A stretch of 5,717 bases of DNA, taken from assembly GCA_025362165.1 (NCBI GenBank), contig JANYHY010000212.1, positions 1 to 5,717 on the forward strand. The letters are read 5' to 3'. Each line of letters opens with the position of its first letter. The first letter of the stretch is position 1. The stretch is from Myxococcales bacterium. Lineage in GTDB: Bacteria; Myxococcota_A; Polyangia; Polyangiales; Polyangiaceae. This document shows, one piece after another, positions 1-5,717 of this stretch. The notes below the pieces were generated by a model. That model saw nothing but the letters and a program-made list of their open reading frames with translations. It was not told the DNA's origin and searched no databases. Position numbers and translations under genes: made by a program.

Positions 1-939
1 GTCGCGCATCATGCGGCGGATGAGCGCGGGCAAATCTTCGAGGCGGTTGCGAAGGGCCGGGAGCTCGACCTTGAGCTGCGCGACGCGGAAATAAAGGTCG
101 CTTCGGAAGTTGCCGGCGTTCACTTCTCGGACGAGGTCGCGACGCGTCGCGGCGAGCCCTCGCACGTTGACGGGGCGGTAGGTGTTGGAGCCAACGCTCT
201 TGATGCGCTGCTCTGCCAACGCGCGCAGGAGCTTGGGCTGCACGTCGACCGGGAGCTCACCGAGCTCGTCCAAGAAGATGGTGCCGCCATCAGCCTCTGC
301 GAAGGGCGAGATGCGTTTGTCGACGGCGCCGGTGAAGCTGCCGCGCTCGTGACCGAAGAGCGCGCTCTCTGCGAGCGACGGCGGGATCGAGCCGCAATCG
401 ACGACGACGAACGGCTTGTGCGCGCGCGAGCTCGCTTGGTGGATGGCTTGTGCGACGAGCTCCTTGCCCGTGCCGGTCTCGCCGCCGATGAGCACCGTGA
501 GCTCCGTTGGCGCGGCCTTGCGGAGACGCTCGAACACCGCGCGCATTCCGGCGGACGAGCCGACGAGCGGACCGAACTCGGCGACCTCCGAGACGCTGAC
601 TTGCTCGGGCGTCGTCGGGTTGAACTCGAGGACGCTGTCACCGCAAGTGATCGTGGTCTTCTTGGTGAGGTAGACCTCGCCGATGCGCGTGTCGCCGACG
701 CTGGTGCCGTTGCGCGAGCCTAGATCGCGGACACGAACGCCGCGCTCCGTGGCGACGAGCTCCATGTGCACCGCGCTGACCTTGCGATCGTCGAGGACGA
801 GATCGCACGCCTCGTTGCGTCCAACGACTTGCGTCTCCGGCCCGATTTCGAGCTGGTCGCGGTTGGCTTTGCCACGAGATACCGTCAGCGTGCCGCCGCG
901 TACCTCGAATCGCCCTTTCGCGACGATGGTGGCGTCCAC
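1..939 (-). CDS. FHA-domain sigma-54-dependent transcriptional activator (3' part missing)
   Basis: Cytoplasmic enhancer-binding protein that would use ATP hydrolysis to open sigma-54 RNA polymerase promoters. The 313 visible residues show an N-terminal FHA domain (about 18-106) with the phosphothreonine-binding signature intact: GR at 40-41, S55, H58 and the SRNG loop at 75-78. The sigma-54 AAA+ domain starts near 123: Walker A GETGTGKE (153-160), a sigma-54-contacting loop reading GSFTGA (200-205, a Ser variant of GAFTGA), Walker B GGTIFLDE (218-225) and the arginine-finger segment FRSDLYFR (278-285). The usual sensor-I Asn of ATNRDL is Arg here (ATRRDL, 264-269). The frame is open to base 1, so the rest of the AAA+ domain and the expected Fis-type HTH lie outside the window. 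GTG at 939-937 is the only plausible start: an in-frame TGA sits at 945-943 and the next in-frame ATG falls inside the FHA fold. No strong Shine-Dalgarno precedes it. FHA rather than a response-regulator domain implies control by a Ser/Thr kinase (family knowledge); the partner is unknown. Target genes cannot be read from this fragment. Confidence 0.95.
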   Translation of the reverse strand, partial: MDATIVAKGRFEVRGGTLTVSRGKANRDQLEIGPETQVVGRNEACDLVLDDRKVSAVHMELVATERGVRVRDLGSRNGTSVGDTRIGEVYLTKKTTITCGDSVLEFNPTTPEQVSVSEVAEFGPLVGSSAGMRAVFERLRKAAPTELTVLIGGETGTGKELVAQAIHQASSRAHKPFVVVDCGSIPPSLAESALFGHERGSFTGAVDKRISPFAEADGGTIFLDELGELPVDVQPKLLRALAEQRIKSVGSNTYRPVNVRGLAATRRDLVREVNAGNFRSDLYFRVAQLKVELPALRNRLEDLPALIRRMMRD

Positions 940-1062
940 GGCTCAAGGTCTTACCACAACGAACACGCAAGCTACCCGCTAAAGCACCAAACTTCGGCAT
1001 GAGCGGGAAAGGCCCTCACTAGGACCTTGCGCAGAAAGCTCGCGAAACGCCCCAGGACCGCG

Positions 1063-1068
1063 TATAAC
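1063..1068 (+). promoter_or_regulatory. Possible -10 box (TATAAC) upstream of the lipoprotein gene
   Basis: TATAAC matches five of six bases of the sigma-70 -10 consensus and stands out in GC-rich DNA. It lies 58 bp before the ATG at 1127, giving a leader of about 50 nt. No good -35 hexamer sits 16-18 bp upstream, so this is only a candidate. Confidence 0.25.
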
Positions 1069-1117
1069 GCCGGGTTTGTCGCGGGTGGCGTTTGCTCCGC
1101 TTGCTTGTTTTTGTTTT

Positions 1118-1122
1118 GGAGG
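1118..1122 (+). promoter_or_regulatory. Ribosome binding site GGAGG fixing the lipoprotein start
   Basis: A perfect GGAGG lies 4 nt before the ATG at 1127 and follows an unusually T-rich stretch (1101-1117). It decides against the longer open frame beginning at 1076, whose extra 17 residues would put a Cys-containing segment before an otherwise well-formed signal peptide. Confidence 0.8.
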
Positions 1123-1126
1123 TTTC

Positions 1127-1828
1127 ATGAAGCTCGTACGAACCGTTGGATTGCTTTCGACCGCTGGCCTGCTTTTGGGCGCCGGACTCTGGATGGGATG
1201 TGGCGGAGATGACACCGCGTACCAGCCAGGCGTGGACGGTGGAGGCGGCAAGGACACCAGCCTCACTGACACTGGCAACGCGGACACCTCTCCTCCTGGG
1301 GACTCTGGCGGTCAGCCTGACTCGTCTGGTCAAGACGCCGCCATCGGCTACGACTGCAACAGCTACTGCACAGCCATCGGCAAGATCTGCACGGGCGCGA
1401 ACCAGCAGTACTTGGACAACGGCACGTGCCTCAAGATGTGCGCCGGGATTCCGGGCGGCGACGCAGGTGCGACGATGGGCGACACGCTCGCTTGCCGCGT
1501 CTATCACGCAACCGTCGCCTCGCAGAGCGCGATGAATGCCACGACTCACTGCCCGCATGCAGGACCCTACGGCCTCGGCCAGTGCGGCAACGAGTGTGAG
1601 GACTTCTGCGCCCGCTACGCGACCGGCTGCCCTGGCAACATGAGCTACGGCAACACCTGCGTCACGACCTGCAACAGCTTCGCGCACTCGGACGGCGGCG
1701 TGCTCGACACCACGGGCGCACCGACCATCAACTGCCGCGAGTATCACCTCGAGAACGCGTACGCGAACGACGGCGGCGGCGGTCACTGTGACCACTCCGG
1801 CAAGACCGGCGGCAACGTCTGCAAGTAA
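1127..1828 (+). CDS. Predicted lipoprotein with two tandem eight-cysteine modules
   Basis: 233 residues, function unknown. Residues 1-24 form a lipoprotein-type signal peptide: K2 and R5, a hydrophobic core at about 7-21, then LWMGC with C25 as the probable lipidated cysteine. Trp at -3 and Met at -2 make the lipobox atypical. Residues 26-74 are a low-complexity Gly/Asp/Ser/Thr linker. The rest is an internal duplication. Module A has Cys at 77, 81, 88, 101, 105, 123, 142 and 153; module B at 157, 161, 168, 178, 182, 203, 221 and 232. Both keep CxxxC twice, a CRxYH box (123-127, 203-207) and an HCxHxG box (141-146, 220-225). Sixteen paired cysteines suggest four disulfides per module in an exported protein (inference). 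No catalytic motif or CxxCH haem site was recognised. From memory, similar paired Cys modules occur in other myxobacterial secreted proteins, sometimes auto-labelled as tryptophan synthase alpha chain; there is no TIM-barrel resemblance here. The gene is monocistronic, divergent from the FHA regulator and closed by its own terminator. Confidence 0.9.
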   Translation: MKLVRTVGLLSTAGLLLGAGLWMGCGGDDTAYQPGVDGGGGKDTSLTDTGNADTSPPGDSGGQPDSSGQDAAIGYDCNSYCTAIGKICTGANQQYLDNGTCLKMCAGIPGGDAGATMGDTLACRVYHATVASQSAMNATTHCPHAGPYGLGQCGNECEDFCARYATGCPGNMSYGNTCVTTCNSFAHSDGGVLDTTGAPTINCREYHLENAYANDGGGGHCDHSGKTGGNVCK

Positions 1829-1831
1829 CTC

Positions 1832-1862
1832 CTAACTGTTTGGCTTCGTCAGCCGCAGTTAG
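1832..1862 (+). other. Imperfect hairpin just after the lipoprotein stop codon
   Basis: A 7-bp stem CTAACTG (1832-1838) / CAGTTAG (1856-1862) encloses a second stem GGCT (1842-1845) / AGCC (1851-1854), beginning 3 nt after the stop codon. It is followed by a small dyad TTGAC/GTCAA (1863-1874). No T-run follows, so it is not itself an intrinsic terminator; it may protect the mRNA 3' end or be incidental. Confidence 0.4.
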
Positions 1863-1878
1863 TTGACCAGTCAAGCAT

Positions 1879-1922
1879 CGCGGGTCGCGCCTCTAGCAGG
1901 TGCGACCCGCGTCGTTTTTTTT
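1879..1922 (+). terminator. Rho-independent terminator of the lipoprotein gene
   Basis: A 13-bp GC-rich stem pairs 1879-1891 with 1899-1911, with one G-T wobble (1889/1901) and a 7-nt loop TCTAGCA. Eight consecutive T's follow at 1915-1922. The T-run is only on the lipoprotein side, so it acts in the plus direction. It lies 50 nt past the stop codon. Confidence 0.92.
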
Positions 1923-1950
1923 GGGACCCGCTGCGCGCGGGGCGTGGGGC
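1923..1950 (+). repeat. GC-rich 3'-end repeat, copy 1
   Basis: The 17-mer ACCCGCTGCGCGCGGGG (1926-1942) recurs exactly on the opposite strand at 2314-2330, and the similarity continues as CG(T/A)GGGGC after a one-base gap. The core can fold as CCCGC (1927-1931) / GCGGG (1937-1941) with a 5-nt loop. This copy follows directly on the terminator T-run, in the sense orientation of the lipoprotein gene. Confidence 0.75.
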
Positions 1951-2277
1951 CGTCCCGCCTTTCGCTTCCCAGGTAGGTTGGTTCGACAATCGGCTATCGA
2001 AGCCTCGGCGGGCCATCCCGAGAAAAGCGCCGCACGCTCGCCGGCTATCTCGCCCGCAGACGGCAGGAAAAAAGAAGAGAACGACTCGAAGCCTTGAGAC
2101 GACAACTCCCCATTTCCCTTTTTCGCCACCTGCGGCCGCAACGACCAGCGAGCGCGCGGTGCTTTTTCTGGCGACCGCCGACCATGTCCCCCGTGCCATC
2201 CGGCCACCAGACTCACCAAGACCCAAGGCCTTTAGTGTCGGCGGGCACCAGGAAAAGTACTGCGCGTCGCCGAGCCA

Positions 2278-2318
2278 CAACCTCCCAACCTCCCAACCCG
2301 CAGGTGCCCCTCGCCCCC
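2278..2318 (-). other. Potential G-quadruplex tract downstream of the kinase
   Basis: On the minus strand there are five runs of at least three G (complements of 2314-2318, 2307-2310, 2297-2299, 2292-2294 and 2284-2286) separated by loops of 3, 7, 2 and 5 nt, which satisfies the usual G3+N1-7 pattern. Part of the tract is an 8-bp tandem repeat CAACCTCC (2278-2285, 2286-2293, then a partial third unit). It would lie in the kinase mRNA 3' region. Folding is predicted from pattern only. Confidence 0.45.
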
Positions 2319-2334
2319 GCGCGCAGCGGGTTCC
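2306..2334 (-). repeat. GC-rich 3'-end repeat, copy 2
   Basis: Inverted partner of the repeat at 1923-1950. It begins 3 nt past the kinase stop codon and reads in the kinase sense direction, so both copies have the same orientation relative to the gene they follow. Its hairpin core pairs 2316-2320 with 2326-2330. No T-run follows on the minus strand, so it does not look like a classical intrinsic terminator. Confidence 0.75.
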
Positions 2335-2337
2335 AAG

Positions 2338-3372
2338 CTAAAACCTGCCGGTTCCGTCGGCGCCGCCAGGGAAGGTGCCTGCGGTGACGTCGGTGTGATC
2401 GTCCGAAGGCCACTCTTCGCGTAGCCTGATCGAGCGCGGGGGTGGTGGTGCGACGGCTTCTCCCATGATGCGGCGCACGTTGCGCCAGCGCTCGAGCGCC
2501 TCCGCTCCGCTCTTGAACCTCACCTCGCGATCGCGCGCCATCATCTTCTCGAGGAAGCGCTCGATGCCACCAGGCCACTCGTCGCCGGTGGTCGCTGTGA
2601 GCGAAGGTGCTTCGCGATCGAGCTTGAGCGCGATGAGGGTGAGCGCGTTGTTGCCTTCGAAGGGCAGGCGCCCGGTGAGCGCGCGAAACGCGACAGCGCC
2701 GAGCGCGTAGAGATCGGCGCGCTCGTCCACGCGCGCGCTGCCACGCACTTGCTCCGGCGCCATGTACGCGAAGCTGCCGAGCGTCGCGTCGAAAGCCGTG
2801 AGCGAAGGTTCGCTCTTCACACGGCCACCCGCGCGCCTGATCTTGGAGATGCCGAAATCCAAAATGCGCGTGCGCTCCTCGGCCTCGGCAGAGCGGCCTT
2901 TGCTCGAGGCTTTGTGCGTCTCGCGCTTCTCGATGAAGAGGTTCGCTGGCTTGATGTCGCGGTGGACGATGCCTGCCTCGTGCGCAGCAATGAGCCCTTG
3001 GAGCGCGTCGTCCACGATGGGTGCGACGTCCGCGAACGACAGGTACTGCTCGCGTCTGAGGCGCTCGTCCAATCCTTCGCCCGTGAGGTGCTCGAACGCG
3101 ATCCAGAGGCGCCCCGTGCGATCTTTGCCTGCGCCCACGACATTGGCGACGAACGGCGATTTGATCTGCGCGGCGATCGCGCTCTCTCTTTGGAAGCGCG
3201 CGACGATGTCCTGGTCCTGGGCTGCGCGTTCGTGCAGCACCTTGAGCGCGACCTTGGAGCCGTCTTTCGCGTCGGCGGCGTAGACCTCGCCCATCCCTCC
3301 AGCCCCGATCAAGCGCCGGACTTTATAGAGCCCTCCGACGGTTGCTCCGATCAGAGAGTCCGCGTCCGCCAT
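2338..3372 (-). CDS. Hanks-type serine/threonine protein kinase, cytoplasmic
   Basis: 344 residues, complete. It should transfer phosphate from ATP to Ser/Thr of protein substrates. All key elements are present: Gly-rich loop GAGGMGEVY (23-31), VALK lysine K44, helix-C glutamate E63, catalytic loop HRDIKPAN (137-144; D139, K141, N144), DFG (172-174) and the APE-type motif MAPEQ (204-208). Then comes the helix-F segment ERADLYALGAVAFRALTGRLPF. A charged insert of about 20 residues (149-168) separates the catalytic loop from DFG. After the kinase fold (about 16-300) there is only a Pro-rich, then acidic and Gly-rich tail; no transmembrane helix, PASTA, FHA or TPR segment is seen, so it is probably soluble and takes its signal through another protein. 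The ATG at 3372-3370 places the Gly loop at the usual distance; no strong Shine-Dalgarno precedes it. It is divergent from the 3525 gene and convergent with the lipoprotein gene. The FHA activator at the left edge is a conceivable phospho-dependent partner, but this is inference. Confidence 0.96.
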   Translation of the reverse strand: MADADSLIGATVGGLYKVRRLIGAGGMGEVYAADAKDGSKVALKVLHERAAQDQDIVARFQRESAIAAQIKSPFVANVVGAGKDRTGRLWIAFEHLTGEGLDERLRREQYLSFADVAPIVDDALQGLIAAHEAGIVHRDIKPANLFIEKRETHKASSKGRSAEAEERTRILDFGISKIRRAGGRVKSEPSLTAFDATLGSFAYMAPEQVRGSARVDERADLYALGAVAFRALTGRLPFEGNNALTLIALKLDREAPSLTATTGDEWPGGIERFLEKMMARDREVRFKSGAEALERWRNVRRIMGEAVAPPPPRSIRLREEWPSDDHTDVTAGTFPGGADGTGRF

Positions 3373-3469
3373 GATTGCCGGGAGTTTAGCACGCAGGAGA
3401 AAAGACTCGGCGAAAAGGCGCGGCGACGCTGGTAGCGTCTCGTTGCGGTTCGTGCTCTCTCTTCGGCAG

Positions 3470-3492
3470 TGGTTAGTTTCACTGGTTACTTT
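3470..3492 (+). repeat. Direct repeat TGGTTA(G/C)TTT, 13-bp period, between divergent genes
   Basis: TGGTTAGTTT (3470-3479) and TGGTTACTTT (3483-3492) match at nine of ten bases and lie 33-55 bp before the ATG at 3525. The location suggests an operator or activator site for the chaperone-like/PspA genes or for the kinase; no regulator is identified. AT-rich bases are uncommon in the surrounding DNA, which makes the repeat stand out. Confidence 0.4.
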
Positions 3493-3513
3493 GGCAGCAC
3501 GATGCTTGTTTGC

Positions 3514-3518
3514 GGAGG
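3514..3518 (+). promoter_or_regulatory. Ribosome binding site GGAGG fixing the start at 3525
   Basis: GGAGG lies 6 nt before the ATG at 3525. It rules out the longer TTG start at 3510, because the site would then lie inside the coding sequence. Confidence 0.8.
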
Positions 3519-3524
3519 GTCCTG

Positions 3525-3908
3525 ATGCGCACGGTCAAAGACGTTGAGGCATACCTCGGTCGATTGAATCGAGAGTTCCACGAGGCGGAGGGGCAACCGG
3601 GGACCTTCCTCGTTCACACGAGCGGGCAGACGCACATCGCGCTGCGCGTCGATCCGCCGCTCGTGATCGTGCGCGTGCACATCGCGGACGTCGGCAAGGC
3701 CGAGAACGCCCAGCTCTTCCGGCGACTGCTGCAGCTGAACGCGCAGGGGTTGATCCACGCCAGCTACGGGTTGGACGGAGACCGCGTCGTGCTCTCCTCC
3801 GCGCTTGAGCTCGAGAACCTCGACTTCAACGAGATCGAGGCGACGCTGGACGAGATCGACATCGCGCTCGCGCAGCAAGTCCCTGAGCTCGTGAAGCTCC
3901 TCCAATAA
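3525..3908 (+). CDS. Small YbjN / CesT-chaperone-like protein preceding PspA
   Basis: 127 residues, soluble, no signal peptide or membrane segment. The pattern is a short N-terminal helix (VKDVEAYLGRL), a beta-rich middle (TFLVHTSG, HIALRVD, LVIVRVHIAD), a helix containing LFRRLLQLNAQG, another strand pair (ASYGLDGDRVVLSSAL) and a long acidic C-terminal helix (FNEIEATLDEIDIAL). This order and the LLxLNAxG...LxGDxVxLxxxL signature are what I associate with the YbjN / CesT-Tir type III chaperone-like superfamily of small dimeric alpha/beta proteins. No type III secretion gene is present, so a literal secretion-chaperone role is unlikely. The stop lies 37 bp before pspA on the same strand with no terminator between, so co-transcription and a role as a PspA partner or regulator is the best guess. 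The start is set by GGAGG at 3514-3518. The superfamily is a pattern call; the function is unknown. Confidence 0.85.
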   Translation: MRTVKDVEAYLGRLNREFHEAEGQPGTFLVHTSGQTHIALRVDPPLVIVRVHIADVGKAENAQLFRRLLQLNAQGLIHASYGLDGDRVVLSSALELENLDFNEIEATLDEIDIALAQQVPELVKLLQ

Positions 3909-3945
3909 GCCTGAATCTCTCTCTTTCGCCAAGGACCACTACTCG

Positions 3946-4797
<852 letters not shown>

Positions 4798-4835
4798 GGG
4801 ACCACATTGTCGAGCTCTCGTGATAATTCTGACGC

Positions 4836-5717
4836 GTGAGTAAGGTCGAGGGGCGCCCCGCAAAGAGTGCTCGTGGGGCGGTGAGCAACGTGCATTCGGA
4901 GCCGGTCGAGCAGGTCGTCGCGCGTTTGGGCGTTGATCTGGCGCGCGGGCTGTCCGAGGCGGAGGTCACGCAACGCCACAAGAAGTATGGCTTCAACGAG
5001 CTGCCCGAGCCGCCGAGGCCGAGCGCGCTTCGGAAGCTCCTCGAGCAGTTCGCAAACCCGATCGTGCTCACGTTGGTCACAGCCGCCATAATCGCCATCG
5101 TCGACGGCATCCGCAACACCGAAGAGACGCTGCTAGTTCGCTTCGGCGATGCCACAGCAATCATGCTCATCGTCGTGATCAATGCCGCGCTCGGCTACTA
5201 CCAGGAGCGCAGAGCAGAGGCCGCGCTCGACGCGCTCCAGAAGATGCAGACGCCCAACGCGCGCGTCCGGCGCGACGACAAAGTCGTCATCATCCCGGCG
5301 CGGGAGGTCGTGCCTGGTGACGTGCTCGAGGTGGAGGCTGGCGACGCGATCTCTGCGGACGCGCGCCTCGTGCAGACCGCGAACGTCGCCGCCGAAGAGA
5401 GCTCGCTGACGGGCGAGAGCGCGCCAGTCGGTAAAGACAGCAAGGCCGTCGTCGCGGACGACGCAACGCTCGGCGATCGCGCGACGATGCTTTACCTCGG
5501 CACGAGCTTGGTCCGCGGGCGCGCGCGAGCGGTGGTCATCGCGACGGGCGAGCAGACGGAGATCGGCAAGCTCTCGACGCTCATCCAGTCTGCGGGCAAA
5601 GACCAGAAGACACCGCTCGAGGAGAAGCTCGACGCGTTCGGCAAGAAGATCCTCTGGACGTGCCTCGCGCTCAGCGTGCTGCTCTTCGTGCGCGGCATGA
5701 TGAAGGGTGACCGCACG
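4836..5717 (+). CDS. P2-type cation-transporting ATPase (3' part missing)
   Basis: The first 294 residues of an integral membrane ion pump. The N-terminal cation-ATPase domain (about 20-70, with RGLSEAEVTQRHKKYGFNEL) precedes TM1 (about 74-90) and TM2 (about 105-121). The actuator domain follows, with VVPGDVLEVEAGD (158-170) and the dephosphorylation motif LTGES (191-195). TM3 begins near 270 (ILWTCLALSVLLF). The phosphorylated Asp (DKTGT), nucleotide domain and ion-binding TM4-TM6 lie beyond the window, so the substrate cannot be decided; the layout fits P2 pumps such as PacL/SERCA-like Ca2+ ATPases, with no N-terminal metal-binding CxxC. An in-frame TGA at 4830-4832 bounds the start. GTG at 4836, 4881 and 4890 are all possible; the longest is given, although none has a clear Shine-Dalgarno. 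It follows pspA by 38 bp without a terminator, so a shared transcript is likely. The usual PAD after the GD motif reads SAD here (173-175). Confidence 0.93.
   Translation, partial: MSKVEGRPAKSARGAVSNVHSEPVEQVVARLGVDLARGLSEAEVTQRHKKYGFNELPEPPRPSALRKLLEQFANPIVLTLVTAAIIAIVDGIRNTEETLLVRFGDATAIMLIVVINAALGYYQERRAEAALDALQKMQTPNARVRRDDKVVIIPAREVVPGDVLEVEAGDAISADARLVQTANVAAEESSLTGESAPVGKDSKAVVADDATLGDRATMLYLGTSLVRGRARAVVIATGEQTEIGKLSTLIQSAGKDQKTPLEEKLDAFGKKILWTCLALSVLLFVRGMMKGDRT

Larger units (their letters stand above)
1829..2337. other. Gene-free region between convergent genes
   Basis: About 509 bp lie between the stop codons of the lipoprotein (plus) and the kinase (minus). It holds the hairpin and terminator near 1832-1922, two inverted copies of a 28-29 nt repeat, an imperfect TTCGA/TCGAA dyad (1982-2001), an A-rich patch (2068-2081) and a C-rich tract (2278-2318). 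Open frames here (the longest is minus 1849-2280) run through the terminator, carry no recognisable domain and lack a convincing ribosome site, so none is called. Apart from these elements nothing was recognised; a degenerate mobile element or small RNA cannot be excluded. Confidence 0.7.

Noticed and set aside
120..1000. Minus-strand frames at 120-641 and 638-1000, and plus frames at 349-723 and 683-1002
   Set aside because: All lie in other frames over the FHA/AAA+ gene, whose continuous motif-rich reading frame explains the region.
975..1007. CCCGCT/AGCGGG inverted repeat between the divergent genes
   Set aside because: Only 6-bp arms with a 21-nt spacer; expected by chance in GC-rich DNA and not followed by a T-run.
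1019..1795. 258-codon minus-strand frame opposite the lipoprotein gene
   Set aside because: The plus strand shows a Shine-Dalgarno, signal peptide and duplicated Cys modules; the minus frame has no recognisable domain.
1980..2002. GGTTCGA sequence resembling a tRNA T-loop
   Set aside because: No acceptor, D or anticodon arms can be folded around it on either strand.
1849..2280. 143-codon minus-strand frame in the convergent intergenic region
   Set aside because: It runs through the terminator hairpin and T-run, has no known domain, and its composition looks non-coding.
1923..2334. Complete insertion sequence between the inverted repeats
   Set aside because: No transposase frame and no clear target-site duplication outside the repeats; at most a MITE-like remnant, kept as a hypothesis under findings.
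2749..3435. 228-codon plus-strand frame opposite the kinase
   Set aside because: The kinase on the other strand has every catalytic motif; this frame is Arg/Leu/Asp-rich shadow sequence.
3492..3506. TGGCAGCACGATGCT as a sigma-54 promoter for the chaperone-like/PspA genes
   Set aside because: GG-to-GC spacing is 9 rather than the strict 10, and the implied start would fall inside the ribosome binding site at 3514-3518.

Overview
The window looks like chromosomal DNA from a high-GC, signalling-rich bacterium, most probably a myxobacterium (Myxococcota). This is inferred from three things seen together: an FHA-domain sigma-54 activator, a soluble Hanks-type Ser/Thr kinase, and a lipoprotein with a Gly/Asp/Ser-rich linker and a duplicated eight-cysteine module. 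No rRNA, tRNA, CRISPR array, transposase or phage gene was recognised.

Layout. Positions 1-939 (minus) hold the N-terminal 313 residues of an FHA + AAA+ sigma-54-dependent activator; its DNA-binding end lies off the left edge. A 187-bp divergent intergenic region follows. Positions 1127-1828 (plus) encode a 233-residue predicted lipoprotein with two tandem eight-Cys modules, followed by a strong intrinsic terminator (1879-1922). Positions 1829-2337 form a gene-free convergent region. It carries a 28-29 nt element that occurs once after each flanking gene, in the same orientation relative to that gene, and a G-quadruplex-capable tract just past the kinase stop. Positions 2338-3372 (minus) encode a complete cytoplasmic Ser/Thr protein kinase. 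A second divergent intergenic region (3373-3524) contains a 10-bp near-perfect direct repeat with 13-bp period.

From 3525 rightwards three plus-strand genes are closely spaced (37- and 38-bp gaps, no terminator seen): a 127-residue YbjN/CesT-chaperone-like protein, a PspA/IM30 (ESCRT-III-like) protein with a 60-residue C-terminal extension, and the N-terminal 294 residues of a P2-type cation ATPase that runs off the right edge.

How the genes may work together (inference). The right half looks like an envelope-stress operon: a PspA membrane-remodelling protein, a small chaperone-fold partner and an ion pump. The left half is regulatory: FHA domains bind phosphothreonine and Hanks kinases make it, so kinase and activator could be linked, but nothing in the sequence proves it. 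The least conventional items are the duplicated Cys/His module of the lipoprotein and the repeated element at the 3' ends of the two convergent genes.
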